In this document: positions 25,836-32,912 of the stretch, one piece after another
Numbering within the stretch: the first letter of the stretch is position 1
How the letters are laid out: every line of letters starts with the position of its first letter
IMG/VR virus record: IMGVR_UViG_3300038441_000779
Coordinates: 62,001 to 126,000 of that record
DNA from: a virus
Strand: one strand, 5' to 3'
DNA length: 64,000 bases
Made by a program: the position numbers and the translations under genes
The notes under the pieces: generated by a model
Seen by the model: the letters and a program-made list of their open reading frames with translations, nothing else
Databases searched by the model: none
What the model was told of the DNA's origin: nothing

Positions 25836-28144
25836 TTAGCGTTCAGGACCTCGTAGTCAGTTGGTGGTACCTCGACCCAGTTAGGCTTTTCACCCAGCTT
25901 GCCGTAGTAGGTATCAGGTATCTCGAGCCACTTGGGCTTGGTGGTCAGATCCCCGTAGTACGTATCCGGGATAATCAGCATCTTCGGATTGCTACCGAGT
26001 TCGCCGTAGTAGGTATCTGGGATAATGAACTCGTTAGGCTCATCGTCCCCTACTTTGCGGAAGTAGGAGTTATCCGTCATCCGAACAGCGTAGTACCACG
26101 GTTTGTCCACACGGTTAACCGGCTTGATGTGACCACGATCGGCTAGCGTTTGCTTTGCCGACATATCCGCCACGATAGCCGGTCTGTTAGGCGTGTAGAC
26201 CTTGAGCACTGACTCCAAGTTACGAATGCCGTCCATGTTGCTTTGGACGTTGAGCATCACGTTCTCGAAGTTACCCACCAGCTTGTTACCAGGACCAGTC
26301 CACCTGCTATCTCCTACAAACGTCTCGTTGAGCATTTCGGTAACCGACACGTCATCGTCCATTTCTTTAATGACGTGAATGGTGTACGAACTCAGACGGG
26401 TCATGATCTCGATCAGATCGTTTTGCTTAACCCGCATGTTAGGTTGGATATTGGTATCCCAGCCAGTTACTCGTTTGAAGATGTCCCAGGCAAAAGACTT
26501 ACACTCAGCGGCAGTATAGTCGGAGAAGTCGAAGTTGTAGTCTTTCAACAACTGTTGGTAATTGGTGTATTCACCAACCTTGACGATCCCTGACTCGTAC
26601 ACTACCTTAGTCGCGTTCTTTACCCGAGCCCGTTTGTTGAGGTCGTAGAACTGACTGTAGAGTTTCTTGTGCTTCCACATCGCCTCGTAAACTTCGAAGG
26701 CGTATTGGATCAGGTAATCAGGGGCCACAAAGTTAGCCACTGGGAACCAGATATCCCGGATGTCGAAAGCCAAGTACGATGGATAAATGAAGTCCTTACC
26801 GCCTACATGAACGATCTCAGCAACTGTAGGTGGCTTGATGCGCATCACGTTCTGGTAATAGACCGGGCAGATGTCTACCGGGCTCTTACCGTTACTGTAA
26901 TCGACCAGGTACTTCCAGATGTGGTAAGCATCCGTAACAGGCAGACGTACTTGTCGGCCGGTCTTAGGGTCGTTAACGATTACACGACCTTGGAACTTGT
27001 TGTTACTCGCCAGGTAGATCCACTCGTTGTACACCACCGACATCAGGGTATCTGCGTGACGGTTGGTGTAGTCGCGCATACTCGACTCGAGGGCTTTGGT
27101 AGGCAGCTCCGAGTGGATACTGTTCTTACCGCGCTCTAGGGCGTCTTCCTGGTAGATCGACGTCTGCTTGTAGTTGTCCTTCGCCAGCGGCTGCTGCTTC
27201 ATGATCAACTGTTCGGTGTTGATATACGCTGGTTCCCGCCCGTAGTCCTCGATGAGGTTCAGGTGGAGCTTGCGGTACAACGGGGTAGGGGTCAGGTCGT
27301 CGAGCTGAGTAGCTGTACCTTCTACCATGTCATACTTAGCCAATGGGATATTCGCTACGGTGAGCAAGTTCTCCATCAGCTTATCAAAGGTGAACATCTG
27401 GCCTGGGTTGTTCTTAATCCAAGCGATGTTCCGGAACAGCCACATTACCTGATGACGATTCAGGCTGTTCTTGTACTTGGAGAAATCCCCGTAGGAATCA
27501 ATGTGGCTCCAAATATAGAAATCGTGGCTATGGCGGGTGTACATGTGTTCTATGCGGATGGTGTGGATCGCCTTGATGATATCCGCGTACAGCAGGCGCA
27601 CCATTGTAGGTAGGAACAGGTCATCAGTGTAGATGTACTCACTGGTGAGGATCTGGTCCACTTCCGCTTTGATAAAGTTCTGCAACTGAGGGATCAGCTG
27701 CGTCTCGTTCCACATAACCAAATCTTGGTTATAGCGAAGGATCTTATAGTCCTCGGCCTCAATGGTCTCGGTATATGGGATCGGAGAAAGAATGCCACGA
27801 ATCAAAGTAGGCTGTGACGGGTACTGCTGGATCAGCCTGCTAAACCAGTAACCCCCCCGAGAATACTCCCGGAAGGTGGCTAAGTGGTAACGAAGGTTTT
27901 CTTTGTTGAAAACAATCTCTTCATCAGTATCCAGTGAGCGGATAACCATCGGGACGTCGGTCTCGTGGTAATCACCGTTCAAGTTCATGTAGTAGCGCCA
28001 GGTACGCTTGTCTTCACTGACAGGAAGTCCGGCGCGCACTAATGCCTGGTTATATCGCTTAGCCAAGGGCTCAATTTTGATAACCATAGTTCTTGCCAGG
28101 GCGAATATGTCCCGGAAGAACTTATCTTTATCGGCATTATTCAT
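25832..28144 (-). CDS. Large virion protein with C-terminal tandem repeats
   Basis: A 770-residue protein, probably structural, family not recognised. It is rich in Tyr and Asn with alternating helix and loop, and has no membrane helix or enzyme motif. Residues 707-757 are three 17-residue repeats built on IPDTYYG-x-L-x3-P-x2-(L/V), followed by a decayed fourth unit (VPPTDYEVL). Such short Tyr/Pro repeats resemble peptide-display or assembly tails. The ATG at 28144 is only 26 bases from the oppositely transcribed portal-candidate start. It is coupled by a 4-base overlap to the downstream 137-residue gene. A baseplate, tail or neck location is possible given the portal neighbour. Confidence 0.85.
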   Translation of the reverse strand: MNNADKDKFFRDIFALARTMVIKIEPLAKRYNQALVRAGLPVSEDKRTWRYYMNLNGDYHETDVPMVIRSLDTDEEIVFNKENLRYHLATFREYSRGGYWFSRLIQQYPSQPTLIRGILSPIPYTETIEAEDYKILRYNQDLVMWNETQLIPQLQNFIKAEVDQILTSEYIYTDDLFLPTMVRLLYADIIKAIHTIRIEHMYTRHSHDFYIWSHIDSYGDFSKYKNSLNRHQVMWLFRNIAWIKNNPGQMFTFDKLMENLLTVANIPLAKYDMVEGTATQLDDLTPTPLYRKLHLNLIEDYGREPAYINTEQLIMKQQPLAKDNYKQTSIYQEDALERGKNSIHSELPTKALESSMRDYTNRHADTLMSVVYNEWIYLASNNKFQGRVIVNDPKTGRQVRLPVTDAYHIWKYLVDYSNGKSPVDICPVYYQNVMRIKPPTVAEIVHVGGKDFIYPSYLAFDIRDIWFPVANFVAPDYLIQYAFEVYEAMWKHKKLYSQFYDLNKRARVKNATKVVYESGIVKVGEYTNYQQLLKDYNFDFSDYTAAECKSFAWDIFKRVTGWDTNIQPNMRVKQNDLIEIMTRLSSYTIHVIKEMDDDVSVTEMLNETFVGDSRWTGPGNKLVGNFENVMLNVQSNMDGIRNLESVLKVYTPNRPAIVADMSAKQTLADRGHIKPVNRVDKPWYYAVRMTDNSYFRKVGDDEPNEFIIPDTYYGELGSNPKMLIIPDTYYGDLTTKPKWLEIPDTYYGKLGEKPNWVEVPPTDYEVLNAK
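25874..26026 (-). repeat. Three in-frame 51-bp repeats (17 residues each)
   Basis: Within the 770-residue gene the units IIPDTYYGEL..., IIPDTYYGDL... and EIPDTYYGKL... follow each other without gaps, and a partial fourth unit runs to 25835. The protein unit is well kept while third codon positions differ, which suggests selection on the peptide rather than a very recent duplication. Confidence 0.9.
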
Positions 28145-28169
28145 AAGTTAACTCGCTAAAGGATTTCGT
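28145..28169. promoter_or_regulatory. 25-bp divergent start-to-start gap
   Basis: Only 25 bases separate the minus ATG at 28144 and the plus ATG at 28170. They carry AAAGGA for the plus gene and a weak GAG for the minus gene and nothing else. Promoters for both directions must lie within the opposite coding sequence. Confidence 0.7.
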
Positions 28170-31100
28170 ATGTCTTACAAAACACGGGCCGTTACGGTGG
28201 GTAATACTCCAGTGGACTTTACCAAGGTCAAGAAAAGCTTTTCTAACCTGCCACCGGCTATTCAATCTACACTGCGCAACGCGGTTCCGCGTAACGGACT
28301 TACCCCAGATCGAGGAGACGTTGGCGGCACGGAGACAGTCAACCAGGCGAAGCTGCAACGCCTGAGCGACGTTATCAGTAACAACATCAATGCCGTGACT
28401 GACCTGCGTACCATCACTCCGTATGTTGATAAAGCGGAACTGATTTGGAACACGATCCTGCTTTACCCTAACGGTAAGCAGGACAAGATTTTGACGTACG
28501 ACACGGTGTCTTCGCAGTTCAAGAACAATGCGCTACACCTTGAATTGCTTAAGGTTTGGGAAGAATACTTCACCAACGACTATAAGATCGAGGAAGATCT
28601 CAGCAAGATTATCAACGATATCTTGTGGAATACCGGCAGCTACGTACTCTTCAACTTGAGCCGTCCTGGTCTGGATTATTTGATCAACGGCAGCGAGTAC
28701 GATCCAAAGAAAGCTCGGGAAGGTAACGAGGCGCACGACATGTACCGTCGTCGCTCTCTGGACGAGCTGAAGAAGGAGTTCGTTGAAGTCAATGGCAAGG
28801 TCAAGGTGAAGAACCTTGGCAAGTTCGTCAGAGACCCAAGCGGTAGTAACAAGAGCAGTGTTAGTGGTCTGGAGGCTATCCTCAGCAACAACATCTCTGA
28901 CGCAGGTGTAGAGTTCAACCTGTTCGGTAATGACGTCGACCCTAATGGCGACTTCTGCGTTACTATTACCGACAACCCGGCGTGCCTGTACTTCCAGAAG
29001 TTCCGTGACAACAACCGCCTGTCCAACGCTAACGCGGTGATGGGTGTTGAAAGCATGGACTTGATGGTAGACCAGGTACTCAATGAACCTGAGAAGCTGC
29101 GGGATCCGATCGAGGATAGCGACACCCGGGTCAAGAAGTCGAAGAAGGCTGACAAGTCTGAAGCTACTACCCAGAACCTGGATGAGCATCAGATCGCTGC
29201 TGCTGCTCGGGAGATCTACAAGGCCCGGAACATCCACAGTCAGCAAATGCAGTTCGTTAAGCCGATTGACACCCTGTCCGTTGCTCCTTACGGTCGTGGT
29301 CTCACGTGGCACATTCCAAGTGAAGCGGTAATCCCAATTCACTACAACGGTCAGAACAAACGCCAGGGCGACTTCATCTTCCTGCTCGATCCTGAGGAAG
29401 GTACTTTCCTCAAGAACACCGCTGACCCGGAATACTACCAGTCGGTTAACAAGAACAAGTCTGGTATCACCAACAAGAACAAGTCGGGTAGCGAGAACTC
29501 CCTGATCAGTTCCTTGCGCGTGATCCAGGAAGGTAAGGAATGTGAATTCGACATGTCCGAATTCGTAGACCTAGCCAAAGCTAGTATCATCAAGCAGTTC
29601 ACTTCCTCTGTGCTGAGCGACAAAGCTGAGAACATCAGTATCACCATTGACGAAGAGACCAACAAGATCTTCTTGTCCCGTCTGTTCCGTCGTCAGGGTG
29701 TACGTTGCCTGTATGTTCCTGGTGAAGCTGTTACCTACATGGCTTTGAAGTATAGCCGTTTGGGTACCGGTCAGTCCCTCACTCAATTGGCCAAGATGCA
29801 CATCGCACGTCTGGCAGCATATGACGTAGCGGATGCTCTGGCTAACCTGGAAGCTGCTCAGCCACATACACTGATGACGCTTACCCACGGTAAGGAAGAC
29901 GGGGATCCGAACAACACTGTCGCTATTGCACGGGCAGCGTTCTACGATCAGAACCCTAAGCTGCACAGTATGCTGTCCAGTGCTCAGTTGTCGGTACCGA
30001 TGATTGTAGACTCCCTGCGGGACTCCTCGTTGACCGTTAAGATCAACGCCGGGGATAACCCACTGGTAGCTGCACCAGAGATCGACATGCAACAGATGCA
30101 GAAGAACTTCTTCCGCCCTGTGGACGATCAGTCTCGTCAGAAGGTAATGAATGACATCGCCAACTACTTCTTCACTCCTCGGAGCTGGCTGGACGTTAGT
30201 GATGACACGAACAACTTCAAGATCGAGGCGATCACTGAACACGAGATGGTGACCAACCAGGCGGTTAACTGGCAGGCTAGTCTCAGTAACTTCATCGTGG
30301 ACTTCGAGAAGAAACATGCTCGGGTAAACGGTCCTTTGATGACTCGGTTGATCAAAACGATCGCTGATAACAAGAAGTACTGGAAACCTGACAACAGTAA
30401 GGAAAAGATCGAGGGTGATGACTCTTCCGTGATCAAGATCTTGCTGGCTGACTTCTTTACTGGCATCAACGTTAGCTTCCCACAACCGTCCAACATTGAG
30501 ACCACTGATAAGCTGAAGAACCAGCTCGACGCGATCGATTCGTTGGTACAGAAGTGGATGGAGATCGCCAGTAGTTCTGAAGTGCTTAAATCGGTTGCTA
30601 CTTCGTTGGGTCTGTCTAGCGACGTTGCCAACGGTGAAGAAGTTATCAAGCACGTCAAGGCGTTCTTCTACGCTGAAGCCTTCAAACGCTACAACGTTCC
30701 TATGCCATTCGACGAGATCGTCAATGATGGTAAAGGTGGTGGTATTGCTTCTCTGGTACACGGTATCGTGCATCAACAGATCAACGCACAAGAGTTCTAC
30801 GTGCAGTACGTCACTGAGAAGCATAAAGCTACTCAGGCATTCCTCAAGTCCAACAAGAGCAAGCTGGAGAAGCTCCTACAAGAAGTACAGGAAGCTGCTC
30901 CGGGTGCTGAGTTGGGTGACGACGGTCTGCCAGTCGGTGGGGTTGATGACGGCACTGGTGTAGACGCTGGTGCGGAAGGCGGCGATGAGGGTGGTGGTTA
31001 CAACCCATTCGGTGGTGACGCAGACGCCGGTACCGATGACGGTACTACTGGTCCTGACGACACCCCGGCTCCTGATGAGGACACGGCTCCTACAGAAGAC

Positions 31101-31238
31101 GCTGGTACTGAACCGGCTGCTACTGAAGAAACCGAAGAATCAGAAGAAACTGAACCGGACGCAACGGAAGATAGCACTAAAGGTAGCAAAGATCCAAGCT
31201 CTCCTAACTACGATCCGTTCACTGGCGGTAAGGCGTAA
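28170..31238 (+). CDS. Portal protein candidate
   Basis: A 1022-residue protein; the ATG follows AAAGGA. It has long alternating helix/strand sequence with a core (about 370-760) containing IPSEAVIPIHYNG, GDFIFLLDPEEGTFL, IFLSRLFRRQGVRCLYVPGEAVTYMAL and SLTQLAKMHIARLAAYDVADALANLE, which has the feel of a phage portal stem/wing region. It sits in the head module near the capsid gene, as the portal does in phiKZ-type phages. The last ~115 residues are an acidic Asp/Glu/Thr/Pro/Gly tail ending YDPFTGGKA, not typical of T4-type portals. A different head-vertex or virion protein remains possible. A bidirectional terminator follows. Confidence 0.55.
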   Translation: MSYKTRAVTVGNTPVDFTKVKKSFSNLPPAIQSTLRNAVPRNGLTPDRGDVGGTETVNQAKLQRLSDVISNNINAVTDLRTITPYVDKAELIWNTILLYPNGKQDKILTYDTVSSQFKNNALHLELLKVWEEYFTNDYKIEEDLSKIINDILWNTGSYVLFNLSRPGLDYLINGSEYDPKKAREGNEAHDMYRRRSLDELKKEFVEVNGKVKVKNLGKFVRDPSGSNKSSVSGLEAILSNNISDAGVEFNLFGNDVDPNGDFCVTITDNPACLYFQKFRDNNRLSNANAVMGVESMDLMVDQVLNEPEKLRDPIEDSDTRVKKSKKADKSEATTQNLDEHQIAAAAREIYKARNIHSQQMQFVKPIDTLSVAPYGRGLTWHIPSEAVIPIHYNGQNKRQGDFIFLLDPEEGTFLKNTADPEYYQSVNKNKSGITNKNKSGSENSLISSLRVIQEGKECEFDMSEFVDLAKASIIKQFTSSVLSDKAENISITIDEETNKIFLSRLFRRQGVRCLYVPGEAVTYMALKYSRLGTGQSLTQLAKMHIARLAAYDVADALANLEAAQPHTLMTLTHGKEDGDPNNTVAIARAAFYDQNPKLHSMLSSAQLSVPMIVDSLRDSSLTVKINAGDNPLVAAPEIDMQQMQKNFFRPVDDQSRQKVMNDIANYFFTPRSWLDVSDDTNNFKIEAITEHEMVTNQAVNWQASLSNFIVDFEKKHARVNGPLMTRLIKTIADNKKYWKPDNSKEKIEGDDSSVIKILLADFFTGINVSFPQPSNIETTDKLKNQLDAIDSLVQKWMEIASSSEVLKSVATSLGLSSDVANGEEVIKHVKAFFYAEAFKRYNVPMPFDEIVNDGKGGGIASLVHGIVHQQINAQEFYVQYVTEKHKATQAFLKSNKSKLEKLLQEVQEAAPGAELGDDGLPVGGVDDGTGVDAGAEGGDEGGGYNPFGGDADAGTDDGTTGPDDTPAPDEDTAPTEDAGTEPAATEETEESEETEPDATEDSTKGSKDPSSPNYDPFTGGKA

Positions 31239-31262
31239 AGCAAAAAAAAGAAACAAGACTAC

Positions 31263-31295
31263 TAACCCCTACCCACCATTGGTGGGTAGGGGTTA
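31263..31295. terminator. Bidirectional hairpin terminator, portal candidate junction
   Basis: A 15-bp perfect stem with a 3-base loop lies between convergent stops at 31238 and 31303. An A8 run at 31242-31249 gives a U-tract for the minus-strand transcript. The right flank GGGTTATGTCTGCTTA recurs inverted at 42744-42759. Confidence 0.85.
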
Positions 31296-31302
31296 TGTCT
31301 GC

Positions 31303-31680
31303 TTAGGCTTTAGGTTTGAAGAAACTCACGCTATCGATAACTTTTTCCTGCCTGTCGTTGACAAGAGTTACCATGACCTGGAACTTGTCGCACATGATCC
31401 GCTCACCTACCAGATCATTGCTCATCTCCAAGCGAATGAACACTTTGTCAGAGAAGACTTTATCACTATCATGGGCCAGTACTTCCAGCAGCATGGTCGT
31501 GATACGGTGGATCAGGTTAGGCATGCGCAGCAGTGGCTTTGGCCAATTACCGCTACGGCGGATCTTGGCGAACAGATCAATGATCGCTTGTGGATCTACG
31601 TGGGCTGGTACGTCATCAACCGGTCCGCGAAATACTTCAGAGGCTTTTAGTACCGCGGGAAACTGATTAGCTGTAGTCAT
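31303..31680 (-). CDS. Hypothetical protein
   Basis: A 125-residue protein with ATG at 31680. N-terminal helical part (PAVLKASEVFRG), then DPQAIIDLFAKIRRSGNWPKPLLRM, ending with a beta section FQVMVTLVNDRQEKVIDSVSFF. I do not recognise it. Its stop codon lies within the conserved flank of the terminator. It follows the 167-residue gene by 15 bases on the same strand, so they are likely co-transcribed. Confidence 0.8.
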   Translation of the reverse strand: MTTANQFPAVLKASEVFRGPVDDVPAHVDPQAIIDLFAKIRRSGNWPKPLLRMPNLIHRITTMLLEVLAHDSDKVFSDKVFIRLEMSNDLVGERIMCDKFQVMVTLVNDRQEKVIDSVSFFKPKA

Positions 31681-31695
31681 AGCTTTCTTCCTTTA

Positions 31696-32199
31696 TTAGT
31701 AAGCGACATGTTGATTGTAATAAACCATCCAGTCCACACCACGTACCTGGACGCACATACCTTCTTTAACTCCGTAAGGACCTTCATGGAGTAGTAGGAG
31801 GAGTTCATACTGGAAGCGACCAGAAATATAAAGGTCACGTTCCATCAAAGCTAACACTACTTCTCGAGCTATCTCCATAGGTTTACGCCTGAGTGCTTTA
31901 TTACCTCTGTGCAAGAACGGCTCAAGCTCGCGTTCAATCGAGTTAAGAAGACTCACCCCACCTTCGAACCGGCCGAGCGCATTCAGATCCAGTATGATGT
32001 GATGCGGGAGTTCTGGTTTAAGCGCAGGACCAGCAATAGGGGTGGTGCGTAGGCGGTGTTGCAAGTACTTCTTGAGATGTCCGCCAGAAGGCCTTGGTTT
32101 GTCTTTAGAGGTCGTTGTGTCGTAGACGTTGTAGTACGTCAACAGATTAGCCAACTCTGGCAGGGAGAGCTTATCGAGGTCTTTATCGGTAACTGACAT
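31696..32199 (-). CDS. Hypothetical protein
   Basis: A 167-residue protein; the ATG at 32199 has AAGGAG about 6 bases upstream. It begins with a helix KDLDKLSLPELANLLTYYNVYD, has a basic loop (TTTSKDKPRPSGGHLKKYLQHRLR) that could bind nucleic acid, and ends with an alpha/beta region. The opening resembles SAP-like helical motifs only loosely, so I do not assign one. It lies downstream of a terminator hairpin, so it probably has its own promoter near 32200-32226 or receives read-through. Confidence 0.8.
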   Translation of the reverse strand: MSVTDKDLDKLSLPELANLLTYYNVYDTTTSKDKPRPSGGHLKKYLQHRLRTTPIAGPALKPELPHHIILDLNALGRFEGGVSLLNSIERELEPFLHRGNKALRRKPMEIAREVVLALMERDLYISGRFQYELLLLLHEGPYGVKEGMCVQVRGVDWMVYYNQHVAY

Positions 32200-32226
32200 T
32201 ACAACTCCTTCTTCGACAAAAAAGAA

Positions 32227-32243
32227 AGGCCCACGAGGGGCCT
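32227..32243 (-). terminator. Intrinsic terminator of the 32272 gene
   Basis: On the minus strand AGGCCC-CTCGT-GGGCCT is followed by TTTCTTTTTT, a textbook rho-independent terminator about 30 bases after the stop of the 153-residue gene. Confidence 0.85.
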
Positions 32244-32271
32244 AAAGGGGAAACAGCAGTCAGCTGTTAGG

Positions 32272-32733
32272 TTAAGCTTGTTTACGCGCTTGGTATTCAG
32301 CGTTCCAGGCGTCGTGCTTTTCTTTAGCAGTAGCTTGCATCTCGGCTACCTTCTCCATCGAAACCAGATCGGTTTCTTTCAGCTGGCTATCAACCAGGTA
32401 ATGGACGTTAGCCAGGAAGGAGCTGCAGAACAGATTGCCGGTTTGAGATTCGTTGTAGTTCAGGATGGCTTGGTCCATGGTGTTATCGAATACTTCGACG
32501 CAACCACCGACGCTGTCACGGGAGATGTGAGCTTTGCCGTCTTTACCGAGGTACAGCAGGTTCAGCGAGAAGTACTTAGCTTGAACCAGAGCTACTGGAA
32601 CCAGGTGATCACCTTTTACCAGAGTGGCGATGCCGTACACAGCGCGCTCGCCAGCGCCACGGTGATCATCTACTACTACACCGTTGTTAGCGTTAACAGC
32701 AGCAACAACAGCAGCGAAAGTTTGCATAGTCAT
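32272..32733 (-). CDS. Hypothetical protein, probably monocistronic
   Basis: A 153-residue protein from the ATG at 32733 (AAGGATC 7 bases upstream); upstream in-frame codons lie in AT-rich leader and are unlikely starts. It begins MTMQTFAAVVAAVNANNGVVVDDHRGAG and has a Cys-containing centre and a charged C-terminal helix (EKVAEMQATAKEKHDAWNAEYQARKQA). No family is recognised. It is flanked by a strong terminator downstream and a hairpin upstream with a ~110-bp AT-rich leader, so it appears to be its own transcription unit, unusual in this operon-rich region. That suggests separate timing or high dose. Confidence 0.82.
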   Translation of the reverse strand: MTMQTFAAVVAAVNANNGVVVDDHRGAGERAVYGIATLVKGDHLVPVALVQAKYFSLNLLYLGKDGKAHISRDSVGGCVEVFDNTMDQAILNYNESQTGNLFCSSFLANVHYLVDSQLKETDLVSMEKVAEMQATAKEKHDAWNAEYQARKQA

Positions 32734-32739
32734 GGTGAG

Positions 32740-32849
32740 ATCCTTTTTACTATAAAGAGAATATAGCAATTCAAATGAATTACTGTTCTTGATTCACCCT
32801 AGTTATATAGACCTGAGATCCCGTAGAAATTAAAAATACAGCATAGCTA
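32740..32849 (-). promoter_or_regulatory. AT-rich leader, candidate promoter region
   Basis: Between two hairpins and upstream of the 153-residue gene lies ~110 bp of AT-rich DNA with TATA-type stretches (TATATAACT, CTATATTCTC on the minus strand) and a small AATTC-AAAT-GAATT inverted repeat. A promoter is expected here because the gene is insulated on both sides. I cannot assign boxes; the cognate polymerase is likely phage-encoded. Confidence 0.35.
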
Positions 32850-32877
32850 CCCTACCTACCCGAAAGGGTAGGTAGGG
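32850..32877 (-). terminator. Hairpin with GAAA/TTTC loop
   Basis: A perfect 12-bp stem CCCTACCTACCC/GGGTAGGTAGGG with a 4-base loop lies 36 bases downstream of the minus-strand stop at 32913. T-rich sequence (TATTTTTAATTT) follows about 13 bases later. Confidence 0.75.
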
Positions 32878-32912
32878 ACTATAACTAAACTAATTGCGCA
32901 ATTAACTCAGCC

